Source: Gammaproteobacteria bacterium (lineage in GTDB: Bacteria > Pseudomonadota > Gammaproteobacteria > Steroidobacterales > GCA-2729495). Taken from it: a DNA stretch of 64,000 bases. How positions within the stretch are numbered: the stretch's first letter is position 1; every line of letters starts with the position of its first letter. The translations under genes and the position numbers were made by a program. The stretch spans positions 1,743,001-1,807,000 of the forward strand of contig CP129466.1 of assembly GCA_030583605.1 (NCBI GenBank), written 5' to 3'. This document shows, in pieces, positions 54,724 to 64,000 of this stretch. Under the pieces are notes generated by a model. That model did no database searches. It was not told the DNA's origin and saw only the letters and a list, made by a program, of their open reading frames with translations.

Positions 54724-55343
54724 ACGGGCCGGGCCGCAATGTATGGACCATCGGGCACTCGACGCATTCGCTCGAGCAGTTCGTCACGATGCTGAAGCGC
54801 CATGGCATCACTGCAGTCGCCGACGTCCGCTCCTCCCCGTACAGCCGGTTTAATCCCCAGTTCAACCGGGAGAGCCTCGAGCGAAGCCTGAAGGAGGCCG
54901 GCATCGCCTACGTCTTCCTTGGCCGTGAGCTGGGCGCCCGCTCCGAGGATCCGTCCTGCTACAAGGATGGCCAGGTCCGGTACGATCTGCTTGCCCGGAC
55001 GGAGCTGTTCAAGTCAGGTCTGCAGCGTGTCATCAAAGGCGCCGAGTCTCACCGGGTTACGCTCATGTGCGCCGAGAAGGATCCGCTCGAATGTCATCGG
55101 ACCCTTCTGGTCGGTCGGGCGCTGGTTGGCAGCGGGGCCGCCGTCACGCATATCCTCGGCGACGGCAGTATTGAGTCCCACGACGACGCCATGACCCGCC
55201 TGCTCAGACTGACGGGCACTCCGGAGTCGGACTTCTTCTCGTCGCGCGAAGAACTGGTCGCACAAGCCTGTGCTGCGCAGGAGGCCAGGATCGCCTACGT
55301 GGACGAAGATGCCAGGGCGGCGCCGGGCCGGGTGGCCGGATGA
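54720..55343 (+). CDS. DUF488 family protein, longer paralogue
   Basis: The 207-residue protein has the DUF488 plan: WTIGHSTHSLEQF at the start, VADVRSSPYSRFNPQFN, LGRELGAR, and LMCAEKDPLECHRTLL with the conserved Cys and His residues (about 117-128). Biochemical function of DUF488 is not established to my knowledge; the Cys/His motif could be catalytic. About 40 residues follow the core. It overlaps the genes on both sides by 4 bases (ATGA), so its product is made in step with the OB-fold protein and the second DUF488 protein. Confidence 0.85.
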   Translation: MNGPGRNVWTIGHSTHSLEQFVTMLKRHGITAVADVRSSPYSRFNPQFNRESLERSLKEAGIAYVFLGRELGARSEDPSCYKDGQVRYDLLARTELFKSGLQRVIKGAESHRVTLMCAEKDPLECHRTLLVGRALVGSGAAVTHILGDGSIESHDDAMTRLLRLTGTPESDFFSSREELVAQACAAQEARIAYVDEDARAAPGRVAG

Positions 55344-55774
55344 AGATCTTTACCATTGGATTCACGCGCAAGACCGCGGAGCAGTTTTTCGGCAAGCTGA
55401 AGGCTTCTGGCGCACGCCGAGTCGTTGACGTGCGGCTGAACAACGTCTCTCAGCTCGCCGGCTTCGCCAAGAAGAAGGATCTGCAGTACTTTCTCAAGCA
55501 GATCTGCGGCATGGATTATGTGCACCTGCCGGAGTTGGCGCCGACGCAGGACATGCTCGACGAGTACAAGAAGAACAAGGGTGACTGGTCTGTCTATGAG
55601 AAGCGCTTCCTCGATCTCATGCGACAGCGCGAGATCGAGAAGACGGTCTCCAGGGAGGTCGTCGAGGATGGATGCCTGCTCTGCAGCGAGGACAAGCCGC
55701 ATCATTGCCATCGGCGTCTTGTCGCGGAGTACCTCAAGGAACACTGGAGCGACGTCACCATTAACCACCTGTAG
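55340..55774 (+). CDS. DUF488 family protein, shorter paralogue
   Basis: The 144-residue protein is a second, divergent DUF488: IFTIGFTRKTAEQFFGKL, VVDVRLNNVSQLAGFAKKKD and LLCSEDKPHHCHRRLVAEYL (Cys and His conserved). It belongs to the subgroup with R-L-N in place of R-S-x-P-x-S, so the two neighbouring paralogues are not recent duplicates. It starts inside the stop of the first and ends 39 bases before the DUF499 gene. Confidence 0.85.
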   Translation: MKIFTIGFTRKTAEQFFGKLKASGARRVVDVRLNNVSQLAGFAKKKDLQYFLKQICGMDYVHLPELAPTQDMLDEYKKNKGDWSVYEKRFLDLMRQREIEKTVSREVVEDGCLLCSEDKPHHCHRRLVAEYLKEHWSDVTINHL

Positions 55775-55813
55775 CGGGCGCTCGGGCTAGCGAAACGCAA
55801 GAAGAATCGACAG

Positions 55814-59149
<3,336 letters not shown>

Positions 59150-59216
59150 CGGTCGCCGTTGGTCGCTGCTCCGGCTCGTGTTCGGGGGAGGGCTCAGGGT
59201 ATTCCGCCGAAACTTC

Positions 59217-59260
59217 GCCTGCCTTTACGCGCGCGCGGGCGCGGGCGCGTAAAGGCAGGC
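59217..59260. terminator. Strong hairpin after the defence operon
   Basis: GCCTGCCTTTACGCGC (59217-59232) and its exact complement GCGCGTAAAGGCAGGC (59245-59260) form a 16-bp stem with a 12-base GC loop, 67 bases past the DUF499 stop. It lacks a T-tract, but is well placed to end the operon transcript. Confidence 0.5.
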
Positions 59261-59430
59261 CCATCCTTTATCAAGCATTTGGCGGCACAGGGAGGCCCCC
59301 GATTTTGGCCGCTAGCTACCCCGCGGCTACCCGGGCGGTGATCCTCCGGCGCTGATATACAAGGCCGGGTGGTGTTCGGGCCGCGGCCATCTTCCAATGA
59401 TCGAGTGGTCCGAAGAAAGCCGGCAGGTCA

Positions 59431-59465
59431 GAAGGTCCCGCGTTCGAATCGCGGCCGGGGTACCA
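59431..59465 (+). repeat. attR: partial tRNA-Arg 3' end, right island boundary
   Basis: The 35 bases repeat the 3' end of tRNA-Arg(CCT) with one T-to-C change (GCGGCCGGGG for GCGGTCGGGG). The 5' half of a tRNA is absent: the sequence before it cannot form an anticodon arm. The region 59150-59608 otherwise holds only the hairpin and no supported gene. Confidence 0.85.
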
Positions 59466-59608
59466 CAGACTCAATCGCTCAGCGCTGTGAACGCCCGGCC
59501 CAACGGGAGCGATCGTGCAGAAGTCGCAGTTCATGGAGTCGTGGATCCTGCTGGTGCGTTGCGGCTTTCCGTGGCGCATACTCGCCGGACCACCCAGGAG
59601 GACCTGCC

Positions 59609-60232
59609 ATGAACAAGACTCTGGTTTTCTTTGTTGTGACGTTCGTCGTGCTCGCGGGCTGCGACCGCAAACCCGCCGCCGAATCCACGCAGGCGCCGAC
59701 CGAAGCGCCGGCGCCTGCGGCGCCCGCCCCGGTAACGGTCGAGGAGACCATCGAGAGATCGGCTGTCGTCGAGGCAATCAATCTGGAGAAGCGGCTGGTC
59801 ACCCTGCGATCGGATGACGGCGAGGTCACCACGGTGCAGGTGAGCGACGCGGTGCGGAACCTGCCGCAGGTCAAGGTAGGCGATCGCGTCACGGCCCGCT
59901 ACTACCAGGCCATCGGCGCAAGTCTCGCAACCTCGGCCACGCCCGATGCCACGACCATCGACCTCGCCGCCGAGCGTGCGCCCGAGGGCGCGCTGCCCGC
60001 AGGCGCCGTCGGTCGTCGACTCACCGTCCCGGTGACCATCGTGGCGGTGATGAATGATGGCAAGCAGGTGTCGGTCTACGGCGACGACGGTCTGATGCGC
60101 GTCATCGAGGTGCAGCGACCCGAGGGCCAGGCATTCGCGCGTGGCCTCAAGCAAGGCGACAAGGTGGAGCTGACCTACACCGAAGCGCTTGCCATCAGTC
60201 TGGATCCCGCGGGTGGTGCGCCGGCACCGTAA
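59609..60232 (+). CDS. Hypothetical lipoprotein
   Basis: The ATG at 59609, with CAGGAGG upstream, gives 207 residues. A lipoprotein signal (LVFFVVTFVVLAGC) ends in the lipobox LAGC, then an Ala/Pro-rich linker (ESTQAPTEAPAPAAPAPVT) and a domain of repeated beta strands (INLEKRLVTLRSDDGEVTTV, VKVGDRVTARYYQA, GLKQGDKVELTYTEALAI) like small OB/DUF-type folds. Two similar halves suggest an internal duplication. Function is unknown. It is the first core-like gene after the island. Confidence 0.8.
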   Translation: MNKTLVFFVVTFVVLAGCDRKPAAESTQAPTEAPAPAAPAPVTVEETIERSAVVEAINLEKRLVTLRSDDGEVTTVQVSDAVRNLPQVKVGDRVTARYYQAIGASLATSATPDATTIDLAAERAPEGALPAGAVGRRLTVPVTIVAVMNDGKQVSVYGDDGLMRVIEVQRPEGQAFARGLKQGDKVELTYTEALAISLDPAGGAPAP

Positions 60233-60488
60233 GGTACGTGATGTGCCCTTTGTGACAGAGGGGTAAGACTGCAAGCGGACGAGAATGCCGTCGTCGGTCG
60301 GCAATGGACAGCGCTTCCAGCATCTCGCCGTTCGCACAGGGGGCTTTCATGCGTTCTATCGTGGGTCCTCGGCTGTGGTTGACGCGAGTCCGCTGCAACG
60401 CCGGGTCGGGCCCGGGGCACACCGAGGTGATGGAGATCCCGAAGGCAGTCGGCTTTCTGCAGCGGCGATATGGCCAGAAGTCCCGGCA
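60233..60488. other. Intergenic region, nothing recognised
   Basis: A 72-codon open frame (60304-60522) crosses into the next gene on the opposite strand but shows no family resemblance. No promoter or RNA is convincing. Confidence 0.4.
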
Positions 60489-61877
60489 CTATCTGGCAAA
60501 CTGGATGACTTCGCCGTGGTGAGGCTGCACGACGCGGGCAGCGCCGTCCTTCTCGAGGCAAGCGGCCAGCACGGACATCGCGCCGGATTCGCCATGCACG
60601 AGCGCGACTGGCGGCCGAGCGGCGATCCGCCGGTACCAGTCGCGTAAGCCCGCCTGGTCCGCGTGCGCGGACAGCCCGCCGATGGTGTGCACTTTCGCGT
60701 TGACGCGAATGGTTTCGCCCCACAGCCGGATGTTGCGTGCACCGTCGACCAGCGAGCGGCCGAGAGTGCCAGTCGCCTGGAAGCCGACGATCAGCACGTG
60801 GGTCTCATTGCGCCAGACGTTGTGCTTGAGGTGATGCTTGATGCGGCCGCCGGTGCACATGCCGCTGCCGGCGATGATGATCGCGCCCGAGCGGATGCGG
60901 TTGATGAGCGCGGAGTCCTCGCCCGTCCGGCTGAGTCGCAGGTTCGGTAGCCGGAAGAGGCTTCCCGTTCGTGCGGACTGCTCACGCGCGGACGCGTCGT
61001 GGACGACCTCATGGCGCGTATAGATCTCCGTGGCCTCGATCGCCATCGGGCTGTCGAGAAAAATCTGCCAGCGGGCGAGACCCCAGTCCTCGAAGCGACG
61101 CGCGAATACGTAGAGGATCTCCTGGGTCCGTCCGACTGCAAAAGCCGGGATAAGGATGTTGCCACCGCGGGCACGCGTGATGATCTCGCCGATCTCGCGC
61201 CAGGTCTCGTTCCACGGCCGGTGCAGACGATCGCCGTACGTGCTCTCCATGACGACGAGATCTGCTGCCGGCACGGGCTCCGGGTCGCGCAGGATCGGGG
61301 CGTCGCGGTGCCCGAGGTCGCCGCTGAAGACCAGGCGTCGCTCGTGGCCATTGACGGTCGCGGCAAGCTCCGCGCTCGCCGAGCCGAGGATGTGGCCGGC
61401 GTCGCGCAGCGTCAGGCGCAGGCCGGGCAGGATCTCGGTCGGTGCCACGTAATCGAGGGGCCGGAACAGGCGCAGCGTGCGCTGCACATCCTCGATCGTG
61501 TAGAGCGGCTCGACCGGCTTGAGCCCCTTGCGTTCGCGCTTACGGTTCTCCCACTCGGCATCCTTCGCGCTCAGGTACGCCGCGTCTTTCAGCAGCACGG
61601 CGCAGAGATCCACCGTGGCGCTGTGGGTCCAGATCGGGCCGTCGAAGCCAGCGGCCACGAGCAGCGGCAGGCGGCCCGAATGGTCGAGATGGGCATGCGT
61701 CAGGACGACGGCGTCGATCTGCGACGCATCGAACGGAAACGGCTCCCTGTTGCGCCGCTCGTGTGATGGTGCGCCCTGGATCAGGCCGCATTCGACGAGA
61801 ACGCGGTAGCCGAGCACCTCGACCAGGAAACAGGAGCCGGTAACCTCGCCCGCGGCGCCGTGGAAAGTAATCTGCAT
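60489..61877 (-). CDS. Beta-CASP metallo-beta-lactamase RNA-processing-like nuclease
   Basis: The ATG at 61877 gives 462 residues beginning MQITFHGAAGEVTGSCFLVE. Metal-binding motifs are LTHAHLDHSGRLP (about residue 60), LRDAGHILGSAS and FSGDLGHRDAP, and the beta-CASP part has GSGMCTGGRIKHHLKHN and IGGLSAHADQ. These are the marks of CPSF/Ysh1-like ribonucleases of the bacterial group found singly in many proteobacteria; the substrate is unknown. A longer open frame to 61952 lacks a start of family type. Confidence 0.93.
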   Translation of the reverse strand: MQITFHGAAGEVTGSCFLVEVLGYRVLVECGLIQGAPSHERRNREPFPFDASQIDAVVLTHAHLDHSGRLPLLVAAGFDGPIWTHSATVDLCAVLLKDAAYLSAKDAEWENRKRERKGLKPVEPLYTIEDVQRTLRLFRPLDYVAPTEILPGLRLTLRDAGHILGSASAELAATVNGHERRLVFSGDLGHRDAPILRDPEPVPAADLVVMESTYGDRLHRPWNETWREIGEIITRARGGNILIPAFAVGRTQEILYVFARRFEDWGLARWQIFLDSPMAIEATEIYTRHEVVHDASAREQSARTGSLFRLPNLRLSRTGEDSALINRIRSGAIIIAGSGMCTGGRIKHHLKHNVWRNETHVLIVGFQATGTLGRSLVDGARNIRLWGETIRVNAKVHTIGGLSAHADQAGLRDWYRRIAARPPVALVHGESGAMSVLAACLEKDGAARVVQPHHGEVIQFAR

Positions 61878-61996
61878 GTGCACACCGGTGCCGGTACTTC
61901 GGTTTCGGAAACCCGACGAACCCGCCAGATTATCGAGCGGACGGAAGGTCACCGCTCGATCATATTCGTTGGCAGGTCGTTAGTAACCACCTGCCG

Positions 61997-62170
61997 ACGC
62001 CGCGCCAGCCTCGTGTCCACGGTTCCGGCGGCCGGTGCCACGCCATGCTGCGGGGCAATCATCGGCAGGTCAACTTCACGGCCGAGGGCGACTTTCTCGC
62101 GTTTGAAGGAATTCTCCGCGCAGCGCTTGAGCGCTGTGGTGCCTGGCAAGCGATCGGGGAGGGGCGGTAA
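61997..62170 (+). pseudogene. N-terminal remnant of a RAYT (REP-associated tyrosine transposase)
   Basis: Reading from 61997 gives TPRQPRVHGSGGRCHAMLRG, then NHRQVNFTAEGDFLAFEGIL and RAALERCGA, closely following the N-terminus of Y1_Tnp/TnpA-REP transposases, which usually begin MPRQPR. The start ATG appears as ACG. Similarity ends after about 50 residues and a TAA follows at 62168. The His-x-His and Tyr catalytic motifs, which lie later in the family, are missing. Only the N-terminal third survives. Confidence 0.65.
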
Positions 62171-62248
62171 CGCGGTCGGAGGTGGCGTCCGGCCTGCGCC
62201 GTGCTCCGTCCAGCCTGAGCAAGCTGGTCTCGCAGCGGCAGCGTCAAT

Positions 62249-62374
62249 CTGGTGCGCGACTGGTGAGACCAGCAGCCGCCCATCGCCTTCGAACGAAATG
62301 AATCCGCGGTCGAACAGGTGATCGATGGTGGGCGTGAGCAGAAGTCCGTTCTCGCCGTCGAGCCGCTCCTCATT
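62249..62374 (-). pseudogene. C-terminal remnant of an HNH endonuclease
   Basis: On the minus strand NEERLDGENGLLLTPTIDHL and FDRGFISFEGDGRLLVSPVA are the end of an HNH nuclease of the type common in accessory DNA. The N-terminal part is missing: at 62374 the sequence changes abruptly into the TonB-receptor fragment. The frame continues beyond 62249 without family similarity. Confidence 0.65.
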
Positions 62375-62937
62375 ACTCGGACCATCTGCAGCGCAACGGC
62401 TCACTGCTCAAATCCAAGGTCATCAACGTGCCCGCGGAAGTCTGGGGCGCCGAGATCCAGATTGACTGGCTGATCACAAAGCACTTCACATTCAGCGGCG
62501 CGTACACCTGGCTCGATTCCGAATATGAGTCGACCGGGGAAATCTTCTCCGGCAGCAACGACCTCGAGTACGCGCCGGACAATGCCTTCACGGGCACGCT
62601 GAGCTACCGGCATCCGTTACGGAGCGAGCTGGATTGGTATGCCGAAATCGACGGCTCCTGGGCCGACGAACGCTATGCCGACCAGGCGAACACCGTCAAG
62701 TTCGATTCCTGCTGGCTGTCGAACCTGCGGCTCGGGCTTGCCAGCGAACGCGGGGACATCGTCGGCTATATCAATAACCTGGTCGATGACGACACCATCA
62801 AGACCGGCTTCACCAGCATAGACCCGCGCTACATCGCCTTCGATCCGGCAACGTTCTTCGGAGCAGTGCTGCCGAATGGGGCGCGGCTGCTGCAGCCAGA
62901 CGAGCGCAGCTTCGGCGCGAGGATCAGCACCACATGA
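62371..62937 (+). pseudogene. C-terminal fragment of a TonB-dependent receptor
   Basis: The frame HYSDHLQRNGSLLKSKVINV, then WGAEIQIDWLITKHFTFSGA and LRLGLASERGDIVGYINNLV is the last part of a TonB-dependent outer-membrane receptor barrel, about 188 residues of a protein normally 700 or more. The plug, TonB box and most strands are missing. The end reads FGARISTT-stop, where family members end in an aromatic residue (such as SYRF), so both ends have been lost. It is flanked by the HNH remnant and by the truncated parvulin gene. Confidence 0.75.
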
Positions 62938-63533
62938 AATCCATAGCGGGTCTCTACGGGATACTCCGGGACTACGCCGACCGGCAGGCGCGACAGCGCA
63001 CGCTCGAACTCCGGAGCTGTCTGCCCGCGACCGACGGGCCCGAGATGGCCACCGGCTTCGCGTGACGGGCAGCGCGAGTACCTGCGTGCCAGCTCGGCGA
63101 AGCGCTGCGGTTCTGCGCGTAGCGTCGCGCACAGATCCGTCGCGGCGCATCGAGCCCCGGCACGGGCCTCGGCATCATCCGGCGGCGCCGGGATCAGAAT
63201 GTGGGACAGCTCGTGGGTGTCGGCGGTGCGCATGCGGCCCCGGTTCGACTCGTAGTAGCGGCGACAGTCGTCTTTCGTCGGATGCGGTACTTCGACGTTG
63301 CGCTCAATCAGGGCGCGAATCCGCGCTTCATCCCGCATGCCTGCCTCGGCACCGTCACCGGCAATGCCCTGCAGGTCGGCTTCCGCGAGCAACAGGTCAC
63401 GCACCACCAGGGCCTGTGCCGCCTGCCGTCGCGACTCGGCGAGCGTCCGTGCCGGATGATATTGCGCTTCGCGGTCGATGTGGGCGTCGTCGATGTGCCG
63501 CGCACCGACGCGGATACCGTGTAACCCGTTCAC
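62829..63533 (-). CDS. NarI-linked parvulin (PpiC) peptidyl-prolyl isomerase, 3' end replaced
   Basis: The GTG at 63533 opens a protein with an N-terminal helical region and a parvulin domain: HELSHILIPAPPDDAEA, FAELARRYSRCPSREAGGHL, GPVGRGQTAPEFERALSRLP and TRYGFHVVLI. Such parvulins are often encoded directly after narI and are thought to help assemble nitrate reductase. After GFHVVLI (about 62925) the remaining 30 residues are antisense to the TonB-receptor fragment and unlike the family, so the natural C-terminus is gone. The catalytic domain is nearly complete, hence activity may persist. Confidence 0.75.
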   Translation of the reverse strand: MNGLHGIRVGARHIDDAHIDREAQYHPARTLAESRRQAAQALVVRDLLLAEADLQGIAGDGAEAGMRDEARIRALIERNVEVPHPTKDDCRRYYESNRGRMRTADTHELSHILIPAPPDDAEARAGARCAATDLCATLRAEPQRFAELARRYSRCPSREAGGHLGPVGRGQTAPEFERALSRLPVGVVPEYPVETRYGFHVVLILAPKLRSSGCSSRAPFGSTAPKNVAGSKAM

Positions 63534-63534
63534 G

Positions 63535-64000
63535 TCAATGCTGGCGCACGATCTGGTAGTGGCGGCGGGTGTAGGCCCACGGCCAGCTCCAGACGTGCAC
63601 CAGCCGGCTGAACGGGAAGGCCGTGAACATCACCATGCCGAGCAGGATGTGGATCCTGTAGGACCAGGACACGTCCAGGATGAATTCGTGTGCGCCGGAG
63701 CGGAATGTCACGATGTGCTGCGCCCAGTGCGCGAGCAACTGCATCGTGCGTCCGTCGAGGTGGCCGGTCGATTCGATGATCGTGCCGAGCCCCGTCAGGA
63801 GTTGCAGGCAGATCAGCGAGATGATGAACGTGTCCATCGCCGCGCTGTTGGCGCGCACCGCCGGCACGAAAAGGCGTCGCCACAGCAGGTACGTGATGCC
63901 GTACAGGCACAGGAGGCCGAACAGCCCGCCGGCCACCATGGCGACCATCTGCTTCACGGGGGCGGTGAGCCCGAGACCTTCGTAGATCCAGCTAGGGGTC
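63535..64000 (-). CDS. narI: Respiratory nitrate reductase gamma subunit NarI (partial)
   Basis: The frame is open to the window end, beginning PSWIYEGLGLTAPVKQMVAM; the Met at 63957 is internal. NarI is the cytochrome b membrane subunit that passes quinol electrons to NarGH. Membrane helices (GLFGLLCLYGITYLLW, FIISLICLQLLTGLGTI, SYRIHILLGMVMFTAFPFSR) and the haem-ligand histidines near STGHLDG, AHWAQHIV and RLVHVWSWP are present; the C-terminus YTRRHYQIVRQH is normal. It lies 1 base before the parvulin start, so the two are co-transcribed; narGHJ probably lie beyond the window. Confidence 0.9.
   Translation of the reverse strand, partial: TPSWIYEGLGLTAPVKQMVAMVAGGLFGLLCLYGITYLLWRRLFVPAVRANSAAMDTFIISLICLQLLTGLGTIIESTGHLDGRTMQLLAHWAQHIVTFRSGAHEFILDVSWSYRIHILLGMVMFTAFPFSRLVHVWSWPWAYTRRHYQIVRQH

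Noticed and set aside
59316..59777. 153-codon minus-strand frame with GRDSNAGPSD
   Set aside because: That peptide is the usual false translation of tRNA-like sequence (the attR copy); no gene is supported.
60304..60522. 72-codon plus-strand frame
   Set aside because: It has no ribosome site or family resemblance and overlaps the beta-CASP gene.

Overview
The window is high-GC proteobacterial DNA, almost certainly from a gammaproteobacterium. The order rne | rluC-yceF-yceD-rpmF-plsX-fabH and the order clpS-clpA | infA ... trxB | ftsK-lolA-(vanZ)-rarA-serS match gammaproteobacterial chromosomes. The lexA-imuA-imuB-dnaE2 cassette, a type II secretion cluster, a TonB-receptor fragment and a NarI/parvulin pair fit an environmental, facultatively respiring lineage. 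Genus and species cannot be set from the sequence alone.

Layout. 1-4.3 kb is accessory DNA: the 3' part of a helicase-nuclease gene, an 18-of-21-residue remnant of the start of a DUF499 ATPase gene, a MntA/HepT toxin-antitoxin pair whose toxin carries an in-frame stop, and an AT-richer orphan gene. 4.4-11.9 kb is core: rne, divergent rluC, then yceF, yceD, rpmF, plsX and fabH. 12-13.4 kb holds an L,D-transpeptidase facing a Braun-type lipoprotein across a shared terminator. 13.7-19.7 kb is the SOS mutagenesis operon lexA-imuA-imuB-dnaE2 behind a clear LexA box. 19.7-26.0 kb is a small acidic-protein gene and gspCDEF. 26.3-37.9 kb is the clpS/clpA-infA-trxB-ftsK-lolA-rarA-serS block. 37.9-43.1 kb carries a prolyl oligopeptidase, tRNA-Ser, a degenerate histidine phosphatase, trmH, yjbQ and an isocitrate dehydrogenase-family gene.

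43.2-59.5 kb is a genomic island. It begins at tRNA-Arg(CCT) and ends at a 35-bp near-perfect repeat (34/35) of the 3' end of that tRNA. It carries three cargo genes and a seven-gene co-directional operon: SNF2-type helicase with DUF3883 tail, a 558-residue protein of unknown function, a DUF1156 adenine methyltransferase, a putative OB-fold protein, two DUF488 proteins, and a Swt1-HEPN/DUF499 ATPase. Several junctions are 4-bp ATGA overlaps. The helicase, methylase and ATPase are those of predicted BREX/DISARM-like defence systems, but no PglZ is present. This is the best candidate for a poorly described system here.

59.6-64.0 kb holds a lipoprotein, a beta-CASP metallo-beta-lactamase, then about 1 kb of gene remnants (RAYT transposase N-terminus, HNH nuclease C-terminus, TonB-receptor C-terminus). 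These are joined to a parvulin gene that has lost its 3' end, next to narI, which runs off the window.
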